Assembly (NCBI GenBank): GCA_007136595.1
Contig: SLGQ01000242.1
Span: forward strand, 1 to 5,299
Reading direction: 5' to 3'
Source of the DNA: Candidatus Sumerlaeota bacterium
GTDB taxonomy: Bacteria > UBP6 > UBA1177
Length of the DNA: 5,299 bases
The notes under the pieces are model-generated. The model did no database searches. It saw only the letters and a list, made by a program, of their open reading frames with translations, and was not told the DNA's origin. Both the position numbers and the translations under genes were made by a program. Position 1 is the stretch's first letter. Each line of letters begins with the position of its first letter. Of the stretch, positions 1 through 5,274 are shown piece after piece.

Positions 1-606
1 AGACGACAGGACAAAGCAGGTGTTATGGGTATCTTAGAGCCTGTTAAGAGCAGGTTCGCAGCTATCGTCGAGCTTGAAGTTGACGTAAATGATTGGGTAC
101 ATTGGGCGTTTCAGAACAATATGCCACCCGAACTGATAGCCTTTATCCGCTACAGACCTAATTTGCTGCACGACTTCAAGCCGACATCCGATATCATCAA
201 TACACCTAATCCGAGAACAGTAGCTTATGTAGGCAATATGCTTAATGCCGGGATGCCTGAAGGGTTAGAATATGAGTTAATCACAGGTGCAGCAGGTGAA
301 GGTTTCGCAGCAGAGTTTATAGGGTTTCTTAATACTTATAAACAACTGCCTAACATTCCTGAACTGCTGAAGAATCCTGATACTTCTATCGTACCTTCAG
401 AGCCTTCAATGGTATTTGCAGTATGCGGTGCATTAGCACACAATGCCAAGCCTGATAACATCGAAGCTATCTTTCGTTATTCGGAAAGATTACCTGCCGA
501 GTTCCAGATATTGTTAGCTAAAGATATACAACGTAAGAATCCGGCAATAACATCAACGCTCGCATTCACTAAGTGGGCAAGCTCGCATTCAAATATAATC
601 CTATAA
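1..606 (+). CDS. MoxR-family AAA+ ATPase, C-terminal part (5' end outside window)
   Basis: The frame is open from base 1, so the gene starts upstream; the ATG at 25 is internal and has no ribosome binding site. The first visible residues, RRQDKAGV followed by MGILEPVKSRF, match the end of a MoxR-type AAA+ core, where a DxAGV segment precedes the SRF arginine-finger motif (R at visible residue 18). A helical lid follows, and NPRTV (R at visible residue 72) fits the sensor-2 arginine. The segment YELITGAAGEGFAAEFIGFL (about residues 91-110) is typical of phage and bacterial MoxR ATPases paired with VWA proteins. Walker A and B must lie upstream and cannot be checked. Such ATPases use ATP hydrolysis to remodel partner proteins in the cytoplasm. 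The gene is followed after 10 bases by its likely partners. The family call is from remembered motif patterns; the substrate is unknown. Confidence 0.82.
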   Translation, partial: RRQDKAGVMGILEPVKSRFAAIVELEVDVNDWVHWAFQNNMPPELIAFIRYRPNLLHDFKPTSDIINTPNPRTVAYVGNMLNAGMPEGLEYELITGAAGEGFAAEFIGFLNTYKQLPNIPELLKNPDTSIVPSEPSMVFAVCGALAHNAKPDNIEAIFRYSERLPAEFQILLAKDIQRKNPAITSTLAFTKWASSHSNIIL

Positions 607-611
607 GGAGG
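605..611 (+). promoter_or_regulatory. Ribosome binding site for the 617 gene
   Basis: AAGGAGG begins inside the TAA stop of the upstream ATPase gene and lies 5 bases before the ATG at 617. The overlap of stop codon and binding site suggests translation passes directly from one gene to the next. Confidence 0.85.
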
Positions 612-616
612 AGATT

Positions 617-1456
617 ATGGCTATTCAAGATAAAGCAATGCTCGTTCATCTGAATATATCAACGTGGACGGCACGTAAGTTCGACCCTAAAGTAACTAAA
701 GAGATAGAAGATAACTATAATGCTAACGACTCAGGTCGTTACAATAAGATACTGATAGCCGGTGAACATCTGGCTAAGATACAGAAGATAGCTTCTGCTG
801 CACGTGTATATCATTATGAACATACATTAGCTTGGAATGATAACGGTGGCAGGTTATTGTCTGCTGACATCTACTTCGATTATGTATCTGCAATGGATAA
901 GTTTCAGAATGAACTAACTACGCAAGTTTCAAGGTTCATTAATATGTATCCCACATACATAGAAGAAGCTAAGTCAAGGTTAAAAGGAATGTTCTCTGAA
1001 GAAGATTACCCGAGCTTGGAAGATCTTAGACAGAAGTATAAGTTTACCGTAAGCTTCAATCCTGTACCGGATGCACAGGACTTGAGGATACAACTTAACC
1101 AACTCGAGAAAGAATCTATCAGACAGTCTATTATGGAACAGGTAGATAACTCAACCAAGACAGCTATGACTGATATTTGGAATAGGCTGCATGGTGTTGT
1201 AGAACACATGATAGAAAGACTATCGGATGCAGATAACAAGTTCAAGAATAGTCTTGTAGATAACATCAAAGAGTTATGCGAGATATTGCCCAAGCTTAAT
1301 GTAGCAGGTGATGAAAGACTAACCGAAGCTATTAAGGAAATTAATGACAAGCTCGCTAACCTTGAGCCTGACAATCTGCGTAAAGATAAACAGTTGCGTT
1401 CACAAGCAGTAACCCACGCTAAAGAGATTCTTGAGAAGATGAAACACTATGCGTAA
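617..1456 (+). CDS. Conserved phage protein of unknown function between MoxR ATPase and VWA protein (possibly DUF3150-like)
   Basis: This 279-residue soluble protein has no signal peptide or membrane segment. The N-terminal half carries conserved-looking patches: WTARKFD (17-23), SGRYNKILI (39-47), TLAWNDNGGRLL (70-81) and DYPSLEDL (130-137). Then comes a short segment rich in F and P, FNPVPDAQDLR (148-157). The region from about 160 to 279 is charged, probably helical and partly coiled coil. Its place between a MoxR ATPase and a metallopeptidase/VWA protein, with gaps of 10 and 11 bases, argues that it is a third subunit or adaptor of the same machine. The layout and the GRYNK-type patches recall the family I know as DUF3150, but I cannot confirm that without a profile search. 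No catalytic motif was recognised. The start at 617 is set by the strong binding site just upstream. Confidence 0.85.
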   Translation: MAIQDKAMLVHLNISTWTARKFDPKVTKEIEDNYNANDSGRYNKILIAGEHLAKIQKIASAARVYHYEHTLAWNDNGGRLLSADIYFDYVSAMDKFQNELTTQVSRFINMYPTYIEEAKSRLKGMFSEEDYPSLEDLRQKYKFTVSFNPVPDAQDLRIQLNQLEKESIRQSIMEQVDNSTKTAMTDIWNRLHGVVEHMIERLSDADNKFKNSLVDNIKELCEILPKLNVAGDERLTEAIKEINDKLANLEPDNLRKDKQLRSQAVTHAKEILEKMKHYA

Positions 1457-1462
1457 AGGAGG
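1455..1462 (+). promoter_or_regulatory. Ribosome binding site for the 1468 gene
   Basis: AAAGGAGG overlaps the end of the upstream stop codon and lies 5 bases before the ATG at 1468. This fixes the start and again indicates coupled translation in the three-gene module. Confidence 0.85.
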
Positions 1463-1467
1463 CACTT

Positions 1468-2637
1468 ATGAATGCCTTACAGAAAATAACTAAGGCAAGA
1501 GCAGGACTTGTTCTAAGCTCGCCTTTCTTTGCAAGCATTGCATTGAGACTAAGACTGAAAGAAGATACTGAACAAGACGGAGTTTATACTGATTCGGTTG
1601 TGCTGGGATATAACCCTGCACGTATCGACAGTTTAACCGTAGAAGAAGTAAGAACTATAATTGTTCACGAAGTATTACATATAGCTCTATTACATCCGTT
1701 CAGAAGACAGCAACGTAACTATAGGAATTGGCAAGTAGCTTGCGACTATGCAATCAATCCGATGGTAGAGAAAGCTGGACATAGATTACCGGAAGGTGCT
1801 ATATACAACTCAAGATTTGAAGGTCTTGATGCTGAAACAATATACGCTATGCTTGATCAAAAGAGTCAACCAAGCTCCGGTAAAGATAACGAGTCGGACA
1901 ATCACGGTAAAGAGATAGGTGATGTTAGAGATTATGTCCCTAACGATAGTCAAGATAAAGACAATAAAGCTGATACCCCTGAGCAAGGCTATGATGAATC
2001 TGTTATACAGAGAATGCAGGAAACAAAGATACAGGTTAGTCAAGCTGCGAAGGTAGCTCAATCTCAGGGTAATATGCCCGGGTTTCTGGATAGAAAGATT
2101 AAAGATATTCTTAATCCTAAGTTACCTTGGCAGGAGATATTGGCAAGGTTCGTTACGGAACATTCCAAGAATGACTATAACTGGATGAAGCCTAACAAGA
2201 GATATATGTACAGTGATATTTATCTTCCTGATACTGATGATCCCAAGCTCGGTTTTATTGCAGTGATAGTAGATACGAGTGGTTCTATTCGTCAGAAACA
2301 ACTTGACGTATTTGCCGCAGAACTAATGTCAATTCTAATGTCATATCCGAGTACAGAGATAGAGGTAATATACGTTGATACTAAAGTTGCAGGGACGCAG
2401 ACGATTAATCCTAACGAGCTTGAGCTTAAAGCTAAAGGCGGTGGAGGCACGGACTTCAGACCGGGATATAAGTATATCGATGATAATAATATCAATCCGG
2501 TATGTGTCTTGTATTTCACAGATGGTTATTGCTTTAGATTTCCTGAAGAAGAACCTGACTATCCTACGCTATGGATAATCACAAGTACACGTGAGTTCAA
2601 TCCTCCCTTTGGTGAGGTTGTATCTCTAAATCAATAA
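1468..2637 (+). CDS. Putative metallopeptidase fused to VWA-like domain (DUF2201 type)
   Basis: This 389-residue protein has two recognisable parts. The N-terminal part (about 10-130) contains HEVLH (67-71), the HExxH zinc-binding signature. It is followed by NWQVACDYAIN, where D93 is a plausible third metal ligand, as in the putative metallopeptidase domain of DUF2201 proteins. A hydrophilic linker (about 131-200), rich in Q, D, S, N and K, looks disordered. The C-terminal part (about 262-389) is a von Willebrand A-like fold with an intact metal-ion-dependent adhesion site: DTSGS (269-273), T328 after a glycine run, and D352 in YFTDG. VWA proteins of this kind act as partners of MoxR ATPases, here encoded two genes upstream. 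The protein is cytoplasmic by sequence. Peptidase activity is inferred from the motif only, and the target is unknown. Confidence 0.9.
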   Translation: MNALQKITKARAGLVLSSPFFASIALRLRLKEDTEQDGVYTDSVVLGYNPARIDSLTVEEVRTIIVHEVLHIALLHPFRRQQRNYRNWQVACDYAINPMVEKAGHRLPEGAIYNSRFEGLDAETIYAMLDQKSQPSSGKDNESDNHGKEIGDVRDYVPNDSQDKDNKADTPEQGYDESVIQRMQETKIQVSQAAKVAQSQGNMPGFLDRKIKDILNPKLPWQEILARFVTEHSKNDYNWMKPNKRYMYSDIYLPDTDDPKLGFIAVIVDTSGSIRQKQLDVFAAELMSILMSYPSTEIEVIYVDTKVAGTQTINPNELELKAKGGGGTDFRPGYKYIDDNNINPVCVLYFTDGYCFRFPEEEPDYPTLWIITSTREFNPPFGEVVSLNQ

Positions 2638-2647
2638 GACGTATAAC

Positions 2648-2654
2648 AGGAGGT
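2648..2654 (+). promoter_or_regulatory. Ribosome binding site for the small 2659 gene
   Basis: A consensus AGGAGGT sits 4 bases before an ATG in the only gap between the VWA gene and the 2808 gene. It is the main reason for calling the 49-residue reading frame that follows a real gene. Confidence 0.8.
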
Positions 2655-2658
2655 AACA

Positions 2659-2808
2659 ATGAGTAAATATTGGTATACTTACAAATGCAAAGATGGGTCA
2701 GAAGTATCCTATCCGGACAAACCAACAAAGGCAATGATGGAAGCGGACGGATATGTTCCGGGAACGCTGAAAAGACAAGAAGTCAGGCAAAAGAAAGGAG
2801 GTAAATAA
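2659..2808 (+). CDS. Small 49-residue protein of unknown function
   Basis: The short frame starts at an ATG with a consensus AGGAGGT site and ends in TAATG, sharing one base with the next start codon. The product begins MSKYWYTYKCKDG, has an aromatic and probably beta-stranded N-terminal half, and ends in a lysine- and arginine-rich tail (about 38-49, KRQEVRQKKGGK). It has a single cysteine (C10), so there is no zinc-finger pair, and no membrane segment. The last codons, AAA GGA GGT, double as the ribosome binding site of the next gene, which explains the KGGK ending. I do not recognise the family. The basic tail could bind nucleic acid or an acidic partner, but this is a guess. The tight packing and good translation signals make it likely to be a real gene despite its length. 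Confidence 0.75.
   Translation: MSKYWYTYKCKDGSEVSYPDKPTKAMMEADGYVPGTLKRQEVRQKKGGK
2796..2802 (+). promoter_or_regulatory. Ribosome binding site embedded in the preceding small gene
   Basis: AGGAGGT lies within the last codons of the 49-residue gene, 5 bases before the ATG at 2808. The stop and start overlap as TAATG, an arrangement typical of stop-start translational coupling. Confidence 0.85.
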
Positions 2809-3065
2809 TGGGACGTAAAAGTAAAGTTGAAGAGTCAGTGCTTGATCTGATTGAGCAAGCTCACAAAGAAACCGCAGAAGCAGAAGAAGAAATATATCAG
2901 CTTGAAGATAAGATTCATAAAACTAATCTGACTATTTCAAGTATCAAAGCTGCAATTAAAATACGTAATGAAATGATAAGAAAATTGATCGAGGTACTAC
3001 CGGAATCAAAAGGAGAGAACAAAGGAGAACAGAATGACACTAAGCAAGTTCACGGTAACGAGTAA
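2808..3065 (+). CDS. Small coiled-coil protein of unknown function
   Basis: This 85-residue, strongly charged protein starts at the TAATG junction with a good binding site. Residues about 6-62 are nearly all helix formers, with leucine and isoleucine spaced in a heptad-like way (for example L12, I15, I29, L32, I36, L41, I43, I46). This suggests one long helix or a coiled-coil hairpin. The tail from about 66 on is rich in K, G, E, N and Q and looks disordered. The last 32 bases overlap the next gene in another frame, so part of that tail is shaped by carrying the ATPase gene's ribosome binding site and start. There are no catalytic motifs. Its position directly before the RecA-like ATPase suggests an accessory or oligomerising partner in recombination or replication, but this rests on context only. 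Confidence 0.8.
   Translation: MGRKSKVEESVLDLIEQAHKETAEAEEEIYQLEDKIHKTNLTISSIKAAIKIRNEMIRKLIEVLPESKGENKGEQNDTKQVHGNE
3021..3027 (+). promoter_or_regulatory. Ribosome binding site for the ATPase gene, inside the coiled-coil gene
   Basis: AAAGGAG lies 6 bases before the ATG at 3034 and within the coding sequence of the upstream gene. It decides the ATPase start: the next in-frame ATG (3082) has no such site. Confidence 0.8.
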
Positions 3066-4014
3066 CTTAGACCCTAACGTAATGCCTAAAGGAGGAATAT
3101 GGTGCTTTATCGGGCTTCCTAAGCGTGGTAAGACGCATAACTCCGCAAGGTTTAATCCAAGTTCGGATAGAAGTAAGACTTTGTATATCGACCTTGAGAA
3201 TACTATCTTGAGATTCCCTCAACATAGTGGTACTAAAGTATTGCCTACTGCATATTATTTACCCCCTAAAAGAGACAAGCTCGATGCTGCCGGTAAGAAG
3301 ATCCTTAACAGTAAGAATGTACCGGAACAAGAGATAGTTCCTCTAACACAAAGAGGATACTGTATCAACGGAGAAGATAAACCTCTCTTCTCTATAAGAG
3401 AAGTAGTAACTATCTTAAAAGCTGCATCAGCTAATGGTGAACTCAAGGAATACGAAAGTATTGTAATAGATACTGTAGATGTACTACAAGACTTAATAGA
3501 GGCTCACGTTATAAATGAGTACAACAAAGAAATGAAAAGCGTACAGGGACGATTAGCACGTGGTCTTGGTGAGATAGGAGAAAGAGGTACGGGTTGGGAT
3601 AATGCAAAGAAGCTACTCTTAGAAATACTAAACGATATTTATCAGATAGCTCAGAGACATCAACTCGAACTTATATTCTTGATACACTCTAAGACTACGA
3701 CTCAGTTACCTGATGGTAAATCACAAAGAGACCCTGCAATAAGACCAAGTACTTCGTTAACCTTGTTTGGTATGGTTGACATTATAGGGTACGTAGATAG
3801 AGTAAGTACACATAAATCTGATGGAGATGACGACTATACTGTAGCAAATGGACTACAATATACAGTCAACTTCAAGACATATAGTGAGGAATTAACAGGA
3901 GGTTCGAGGTTCGAACATCTTGTCAACAAGATAGTTCCTTTTAGTTATAAAGAAATAAAAAAGGAATACGAACAATCAATTAAGACAAACAAAGAAGGAG
4001 AAAGTAATGGCTGA
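3034..4014 (+). CDS. RecA-like phage ATPase, AAA_24 / Sak4-type recombinase
   Basis: This 326-residue protein has a RecA-like P-loop core. Walker A is GLPKRGKT (27-34). YIDLEN (51-56) places acidic residues where RecA-fold ATPases hold the catalytic glutamate. Walker B is SIVIDTVD (142-149), and LIFLIHSK (213-220) fits the following core strand and sensor region. Phage proteins of this type (AAA_24, including Sak4) act in single-strand annealing or strand-exchange recombination with a phage SSB, and the next gene encodes a plausible SSB. About 50 residues (70-118) lie between the first strands and the Walker B strand and look like an insertion, which makes the protein longer than compact Sak4 proteins as I remember them. 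The C-terminal 20 residues are charged. The start overlaps the upstream gene by 32 bases and the end overlaps the next by 8. Sak4 versus another AAA_24 role cannot be settled here. Confidence 0.85.
   Translation: MTLSKFTVTSNLDPNVMPKGGIWCFIGLPKRGKTHNSARFNPSSDRSKTLYIDLENTILRFPQHSGTKVLPTAYYLPPKRDKLDAAGKKILNSKNVPEQEIVPLTQRGYCINGEDKPLFSIREVVTILKAASANGELKEYESIVIDTVDVLQDLIEAHVINEYNKEMKSVQGRLARGLGEIGERGTGWDNAKKLLLEILNDIYQIAQRHQLELIFLIHSKTTTQLPDGKSQRDPAIRPSTSLTLFGMVDIIGYVDRVSTHKSDGDDDYTVANGLQYTVNFKTYSEELTGGSRFEHLVNKIVPFSYKEIKKEYEQSIKTNKEGESNG
3995..4000 (+). promoter_or_regulatory. Ribosome binding site for the SSB-like gene, inside the ATPase gene
   Basis: AAGGAG sits 6 bases before the ATG at 4007 within the last codons of the ATPase gene, whose TGA stop at 4012-4014 lies just after that ATG. 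The 8-base gene overlap implies coupled production of the two proteins. Confidence 0.8.
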
Positions 4015-4606
4015 AGAACAAGTAAAAAGCGGTTACGGAAGACGAGGTACAAGCTTTATTAATCTTGGTATAAACCAATGTTTCATTAAAGACATTCAAC
4101 CAAGTAAGTATTCGGAAGGATATGATTACAGATTCGACATCACGCTCGGTTTTCCGAATGTAGAGTACGAAAGAACATGGAGACCGGGATTTAAATTCAA
4201 GAGAAATGTAACTACGAAAAAGTTGATTAGTCCTGACCAATCACCTGTGAAAAGTTTCTACAGGTTTGTAGATCAATTAGGGCTATCGAGCTTGAGCCTG
4301 AATGAGAATGGTGAAATAGTATTCGATACCGGTGAGGTTTGTGAAGACATAGTAGGATACTTGAAAACCAAATTACGCATGGGAGATGAAGAGATTCTCT
4401 ATGTTTGTTATATTGAACCCAATTATAACAAAAATACCGGTAAAACATATCAGAGAATAGTATGTGTTGGAGATCCTACTAACTCGGCAGCTATTGCGCA
4501 GTTCGAGAATTGGGTACAATACATTGAGGCAAATCAAAACAATACATCGAATCATCAAGATAACTCAGAGTCGTCTGAGCCTGATACATCAGATATCCCG
4601 TACTAA
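4007..4606 (+). CDS. Probable phage single-stranded DNA-binding protein
   Basis: This 199-residue protein has a mixed-charge, beta-rich body (about 12-155) with aromatic residues spread through it, for example F17, Y35, Y40, F44, Y54, W58 and F62, in keeping with an OB-like nucleic-acid-binding domain. The C-terminal stretch (about 176-199) is low in complexity, rich in N, S, Q, D and E, and ends SDIPY. Bacterial and phage SSBs end in a flexible acidic tail with a DDIPF-like tip that recruits partner proteins, and this ending matches that pattern with Y for F. Its gene overlaps the RecA-like ATPase gene by 8 bases, a common pairing for Sak4-type recombinases and SSBs. The body does not match a family I can name with certainty, so the call rests on tail, context and composition. 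An intrinsic terminator follows the stop. Confidence 0.65.
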   Translation: MAEEQVKSGYGRRGTSFINLGINQCFIKDIQPSKYSEGYDYRFDITLGFPNVEYERTWRPGFKFKRNVTTKKLISPDQSPVKSFYRFVDQLGLSSLSLNENGEIVFDTGEVCEDIVGYLKTKLRMGDEEILYVCYIEPNYNKNTGKTYQRIVCVGDPTNSAAIAQFENWVQYIEANQNNTSNHQDNSESSEPDTSDIPY

Positions 4607-4608
4607 TG

Positions 4609-4624
4609 TTTCCGGTAACGGTAA
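4609..4624 (+). other. Small hairpin with GTAA loop before the terminator
   Basis: CCG (4612-4614) pairs with CGG (4619-4621) around a GTAA loop, which as RNA fits the stable GNRA tetraloop pattern. Two outer T-A pairs are possible across one mismatch (T4611/T4622). Its last two bases are also the first two of the terminator stem, so the two structures would compete there. It may be chance. Confidence 0.3.
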
Positions 4625-4661
4625 GGAGGGAGGAGGTAGCTTCTCTCTCCTTTTCTTTTTT
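4623..4661 (+). terminator. Rho-independent terminator after the SSB-like gene
   Basis: AAGGAGGGAGGA (4623-4634) pairs with TTCTCTCTCCTT (4641-4652) to give a 12-base-pair stem with two G-T pairs, closed by the 6-base loop GGTAGC. The stem is followed by TTCTTTTTT (4653-4661), the expected U-rich run. It lies 16 bases after the stop of the SSB-like gene and ends the tightly packed block, separating it from the primase gene. The stem's AGGAGG runs resemble ribosome binding sites but no start codon follows at a usable distance. Confidence 0.85.
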
Positions 4662-4672
4662 CAACATAAGAT

Positions 4673-4680
4673 AAGGGGGT
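4673..4680 (+). promoter_or_regulatory. Ribosome binding site for the primase gene
   Basis: AAGGGGGT lies 4 bases before the ATG at 4684 and differs from the AGGAGG-type sites of the other genes. It supports that ATG over the in-frame ATG at 4720, which has no such site. Only 11 bases separate it from the terminator, so no promoter fits between them; the gene relies on read-through or on a promoter upstream within the previous gene. Confidence 0.7.
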
Positions 4681-4683
4681 ACA

Positions 4684-5274
4684 ATGTATTATGTAGAATA
4701 TGCGCTTATCAATCCCTCTATGCGTAACCAATTAATCGAGAAGGACAAGTTCATGAAGCTTGCAATAGCTAAAGGTTCGGTAGAAGTAGGAGCTATCCCC
4801 GTTTATAATGGAGTATATTACTATGATGATATGATTAAGGTACACTTCGATAAGTACAATTCAATTAAGAAGTACGAAGGTAAACTTTACATAGATTATA
4901 TTCCTGTAGATATAGACAAGGGTAGTAACTCTGATAGCTATACACTGACTAAGTTACGAAGAATGTTAGACAGACTTAATTGTATAGGGTTATCACGTAG
5001 TTCGTTTCAAGTATACTTCTCAGGATCGGGCTATCATATAATGATTAGTAATAAAGAGTTCGGGTTTCAACCGTCTAACGAGCTTGCAATACAGGTAGAA
5101 GGTACGATGAAAAGTTTAGGGTTATTAGAAGACCCTTCGGTGTTGCGTAAAACTGCACTGATTAGGAGTCCTCATACGATTAATGCAAAGCCCGGGGTAA
5201 ACCTATTCAAAGTACCATTGACTATGGACGAAGCTTACGACCTTAGTGTAGAGGAAATTAAAGAGATAGCTTAG
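4684..5274 (+). CDS. Archaeo-eukaryotic-type primase (AEP) catalytic domain protein
   Basis: This protein has 196 residues up to a TAG stop. It carries the AEP signatures in order: PVDIDKG (75-80), with D76 and D78 as the metal-binding DxD pair; FSGSGYHIMI (112-121), the SGxGxH motif, with H118 as the nucleotide-contacting histidine; EDPSV (149-153), with D150 a candidate third acidic residue; and RSPHTINAKPG followed by KVPL (161-179), a pattern typical of phage primases just after that acidic residue. AEP primases make RNA or DNA primers for replication. No zinc-binding or helicase domain is present, so this is a minimal catalytic unit and its helicase would be a separate gene. The frame continues after the TAG as SPRLDFKY to the window edge, so the real protein may be longer. 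The start is set by the AAGGGGGT site. Confidence 0.85.
   Translation: MYYVEYALINPSMRNQLIEKDKFMKLAIAKGSVEVGAIPVYNGVYYYDDMIKVHFDKYNSIKKYEGKLYIDYIPVDIDKGSNSDSYTLTKLRRMLDRLNCIGLSRSSFQVYFSGSGYHIMISNKEFGFQPSNELAIQVEGTMKSLGLLEDPSVLRKTALIRSPHTINAKPGVNLFKVPLTMDEAYDLSVEEIKEIA

Noticed and set aside
25..27. ATG at 25 as the start of the ATPase gene
   Set aside because: The frame is open to base 1, the codons before it encode a family-typical DKAGV segment, and no ribosome binding site precedes it.
1006..1374. Minus-strand open frame of 122 residues
   Set aside because: It lies wholly inside the 617-1456 gene, has no ribosome binding site, and its product is a serine- and leucine-rich shadow of the gene opposite.
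1810..2519. Two further minus-strand frames and a + frame (2375-2578) within the VWA gene
   Set aside because: All lie inside a gene with clear motifs and lack start signals; their compositions are typical of out-of-frame translation.
3255..4558. Minus-strand frames at 3255-3446, 3980-4240, 4227-4448 and 4373-4558
   Set aside because: They are antisense to the ATPase and SSB-like genes, have no supporting binding sites and no recognisable domains.
1..4606. Full amber recoding (TAG read as glutamine) across the window
   Set aside because: Seven genes contain no in-frame TAG and encode all their glutamines with CAA or CAG, so only the primase TAG remains as a possible special case.
4464..4727. 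+ strand frame of 87 residues
   Set aside because: It starts inside the SSB-like gene without a ribosome binding site and runs through the terminator hairpin into the primase gene.
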